A stretch of DNA of 64,000 bases from Drouetiella hepatica Uher 2000/2452 (GTDB lineage: Bacteria; Cyanobacteriota; Cyanobacteriia; Elainellales; Elainellaceae): assembly GCA_019359505.1 (NCBI GenBank), contig JAHHHD010000001.1:124001-188000 (forward strand). The letters run 5' to 3'. Positions 61,687-64,000 of this stretch are shown here, piece after piece (positions within the stretch are counted from its first letter, which is position 1; each line of letters starts with the position of its first letter). A program made the position numbers and the translations under genes. The notes under the pieces are model-generated. The model saw only the letters and a list, made by a program, of their open reading frames with translations. It was not told where the DNA came from and did not search any database.

Positions 61687-62478
61687 ATGTATCTCACCTG
61701 GCTAGACAATAATTCTTGGCTAATTGAGATAGGAGAACAGCGCATTCTTCTAGATCCTTGGCTAGTTGGCTCCCTCGTTTTCGGCAATATGCCCTGGCTA
61801 TTCAAAAGCACTCATACTCAGCCGTCCCCCATTCCTGAAAACATTGACCTGATTCTCCTATCCCAGGGGCTAGAAGATCATGCTCACACGCCAACGCTGC
61901 AACAGCTCGATCGCTCCATTCCAGTTGTGGCTTCTCCTAATGCTGCTAAAGTGGCTCAAAAATTAGGGTACAGCCAGATCACAGCCTTGGCGCATGGTGA
62001 GAGTTACGCTTCAAACAACCGGATGGGCGATCGCCTCACTATTCAGGCAGTGCCAGGTGCACCCATTGGACCGCTTTTGGTGGAGAATGGCTACCTGCTC
62101 ACATTGGCTAGCGGCACCAGTCTTTACTACGAGCCTCATGGGTTTCATTCAGCCACCCTGCAAGCTGTAGGTTCTGTGGATGTGATCATTACGCCACTGA
62201 TTAGTCTAGAAATTCCTCTCTTAGGTTCTGTGATTCAGGGCAGCAAGACGGCGCTTCAGGTAATTGAGTGGCTGAAGCCTCAGGTTGTTGTGCCAACCGC
62301 AGCTGGAGGCAACGTGCAGTCTGAAGGATTGCTAACCTCGGTATTACAGGAAAAGGGAAGCATTGAAGCGCTGCGAGCAACCCTAGCGGATCGCCAGATC
62401 GCAACCCAAATCATGACTCCAAAACCGGGCGATCGCTTTCAGCCGATCGCAGTTCCTAGAAAAGTCGCTTTTTCCTGA
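61687..62478 (+). CDS. MBL-fold protein with eroded metal site
   Basis: 263 residues. The fold matches the UlaG-like metallo-beta-lactamase superfamily (WLDNNSWLIEIGEQRILLDPWLVG at the start; quoted in parts). The canonical HxHxDH motif here reads SQGLEDH, so only the last Asp and His are left. Later positions include ASPNAAKV and EPHGFH. With two of the four usual His ligands missing, classical di-metal hydrolysis is unlikely. Similar SQGxxDH variants occur in plants and cyanobacteria, where function is unknown. The start is ATG at 61687. It is followed by about 400 bp of spacer. Confidence 0.8.
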   Translation: MYLTWLDNNSWLIEIGEQRILLDPWLVGSLVFGNMPWLFKSTHTQPSPIPENIDLILLSQGLEDHAHTPTLQQLDRSIPVVASPNAAKVAQKLGYSQITALAHGESYASNNRMGDRLTIQAVPGAPIGPLLVENGYLLTLASGTSLYYEPHGFHSATLQAVGSVDVIITPLISLEIPLLGSVIQGSKTALQVIEWLKPQVVVPTAAGGNVQSEGLLTSVLQEKGSIEALRATLADRQIATQIMTPKPGDRFQPIAVPRKVAFS

Positions 62479-62885
62479 CCTTGCAGCCTTAGTAAATTCG
62501 TCAAGGTGAAGCTCGTTAAAATTTTGTTAGAAAAATTAGTTAGCCTGGAAGACCTGATAGTTTTTAAAGCCTAAGCAATTCAGCATCTGCCCTACCCTGC
62601 TTTTTTACAGTAACTTTGCTCTTTCGTAGCGTGTTTCTAGCTTACTCTTCTAAAAATCCTCCTGATTATAGAGAGATTGCCTTTTGTACCCCATCACCCA
62701 GGTTTATCAGGATTTATTGATTTATTTCTGCCTCACTGATAGCTCAGCGAGGTTGTTAGCATGTTATTTCAAGTTGCTGCCAAAGGTTGGGCACACTGAG
62801 AACATGACTCGCCCATTGCCTTACCAACCGTGGCACGCTGGCTACGCTGCATAACTTGCTCATTTCATCATCGGACAGACCCTGC
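62479..62885. other. 400-bp spacer, no gene seen
   Basis: No convincing reading frame or palindromic element. It should carry the promoter of the partial histidine kinase gene at 62886. Confidence 0.3.
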
Positions 62886-64000
62886 ATGCTTTCTTCTTTT
62901 CAAGATGAATCGCCTAATCTTGAGGAAACCCCCAGAGTGAAGGGTCTTGAGACCTGCGAATCCAATGTGGCGGCGATGACTACCAGCGCCCAGCATCTGA
63001 TCCTAGATTCCTTCTTTGCGGCTGCTTCAGCGGTTTCCGCTGGGCTGTGCATTTACGACGCTCAGCTGCGGTTTGTTCGCATCAATAAAGCTCTGGCAGA
63101 AATCTATGGTTTGCCTGTGGAGGCGTACCCTGGTAAAACCATGCAGGAGGTGATCCCTGAATTTTCTACGGCTTTGGAGCCGATCTGTCGGCGGGTGCTA
63201 GACAGGGGCGAACCCATTGCCAATGTGGAAGTTCATGGAGAAAGTAAGTCTCAGCCCGGTATCGCTCGCTACTGGATGACCTCTTGCTTTCCGGTGCCGC
63301 TACCCCAAGGACAGGGTGTGGGCGTAATTGCCTTAGACAATACTGCCCGAAAACAGGTTGAAGAAGCCCTGCGCATGCAGCAATCAAGGCTCTATCAAGA
63401 AATTCAGCGCCTAAATGATGACTTGGAAAGCGAGGTGGAGGCGCGCACCGCTCAGCTTCAGCTTGCCTTTGAATTTGAGGCAACCCTGAAGCGAATTACC
63501 GATCGCGTTCGAGATAGTCTAGACGAAGATCTGATCCTGCAAGCCGCCGTGCGTGAACTTGCTACCGTCATTGGCGTGAGCGGCTGCAATGCCTCGCTTT
63601 ACGATATTGAGCAGGGCACCTCGACGATCTGCTATGAGTACACCCACTCCATGTCGCCCTATCAGGGACGGGTGTCCAAGTTCTCCACGGTTCCAGAGCT
63701 TTACGACCAGATTCTCAAAGGGCAGTATTTTCAATTCTGTACCCTGGTGCCCAACCCAGAGCGGGGATTGGTAGCAACGCTGACCTGTCCTATGCGAGAC
63801 GATCAAGGTGTAATTGGCGATTTGTGGCTGATTAATCACAAAGACTATTGCTTTAGCGATCAGGACATTCGTTTGGTAGAGCAGGTTGCAAACCAATGCG
63901 CGATCGCTATTCGCCAAGCCCGTCTCTACGAAGCTTCTCAGTCGCAGGTTAAGGAGCTGGAGTATCTCAACCAGCTCAAAGACGACTTTCTCAGCACGGT
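62886..64000 (+). CDS. PAS-GAF sensor histidine kinase, 3' truncated by window edge
   Basis: The frame is open from the ATG at 62886 to the window end (about 371 codons). A PAS domain (about 40-155; SAGLCIYDAQLRFVRINKAL) is followed by a coiled coil (LQLAFEFEATLKRI), a GAF domain (about 200-345; ELATVIGVSGCNASLYDI), and the start of HisKA (NQLKDDFLSTV). A histidine kinase is therefore very likely, but the catalytic domain is outside the window. No membrane span is visible, so it should be cytosolic. Confidence 0.85.
   Translation, partial: MLSSFQDESPNLEETPRVKGLETCESNVAAMTTSAQHLILDSFFAAASAVSAGLCIYDAQLRFVRINKALAEIYGLPVEAYPGKTMQEVIPEFSTALEPICRRVLDRGEPIANVEVHGESKSQPGIARYWMTSCFPVPLPQGQGVGVIALDNTARKQVEEALRMQQSRLYQEIQRLNDDLESEVEARTAQLQLAFEFEATLKRITDRVRDSLDEDLILQAAVRELATVIGVSGCNASLYDIEQGTSTICYEYTHSMSPYQGRVSKFSTVPELYDQILKGQYFQFCTLVPNPERGLVATLTCPMRDDQGVIGDLWLINHKDYCFSDQDIRLVEQVANQCAIAIRQARLYEASQSQVKELEYLNQLKDDFLST

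Noticed and set aside
1-64000. GCGATCGC as a regulatory operator at individual genes
   Set aside because: It is the genome-wide HIP1 repeat of cyanobacteria and too frequent here to mark single promoters.

Overview
The window is a stretch of a filamentous cyanobacterial chromosome. The evidence is the very high density of the HIP1 octamer GCGATCGC in genes and spacers, photosynthesis-lineage genes (petG, cytM, ycf34, ycf23), the filament-integrity operon fraC-fraD-fraE, and cyanobacterial families such as KGK, DUF4912 and SLH. The composition recalls Leptolyngbya/Oscillatoriales-type genomes, but genus is not fixed by the sequence. Both ends cut genes: an alpha/beta hydrolase at the left and a PAS-GAF histidine kinase at the right.

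Layout. 0-3 kb: truncated hydrolase, a membrane protein, and a divergent RsbW-like/RsbU-like pair that looks like a partner-switching stress module. 3-7.4 kb: a PstS-like/DUF4912 fusion, a DUF937 protein, and the ycf34-rhomboid pair. 7.7 kb: tRNA-Thr(UGU). 8-22 kb: an M23 cell-wall peptidase, then four signalling genes on the minus strand (REC-GGDEF-EAL, MHYT-PAS-GAF hybrid kinase, REC-kinase, and a 1533-residue multi-PAS hybrid kinase). 22.4-27.2 kb: a YrdC-type tRNA-modification enzyme, petG (37 codons, GTG start), cytM, an SLH porin-like protein and a secreted two-domain gamma-carbonic-anhydrase-like protein. 27.4-31.6 kb: small accessory genes (HNH, KGK) and a dynamin-like GTPase. 32-36.2 kb: a four-gene Gld-like ABC export operon. 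36.3-43.4 kb: purU, a stress-type cassette with a zinc alcohol dehydrogenase, a PPC-FKBP fusion, and a flavin oxidoreductase/DUF4126 pair. 43.8-50.9 kb: copper P-type ATPase, ftsX, aat, a HicB-like protein and a STAND NTPase with TPRs. 51.2-57.2 kb: a pseudokinase-like membrane protein, a tandem CobO/BtuR protein, fraCDE and ycf23. 57.5-64 kb: selO, a glutamine-synthetase-family gene, a membrane-anchored hypothetical, a metal-site-poor MBL protein and the partial kinase.

The strongest signal outside the genes is a dispersed population of about 75-110 bp intergenic elements. Each has a near-perfect hairpin core (up to a 39-bp perfect arm at 59041-59121) inside family-specific ends. At least six end-types occur (called A to F here). 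Cores and ends are combined in different ways, and one copy at 27303 carries the left end of one family and the right end of another. They look like non-autonomous mobile palindromes that also serve as terminators. The second main lead is the two-domain carbonic-anhydrase homologue: its zinc-ligand histidines are split between the domains in the same pattern by which the Cam family shares ligands across a subunit interface.
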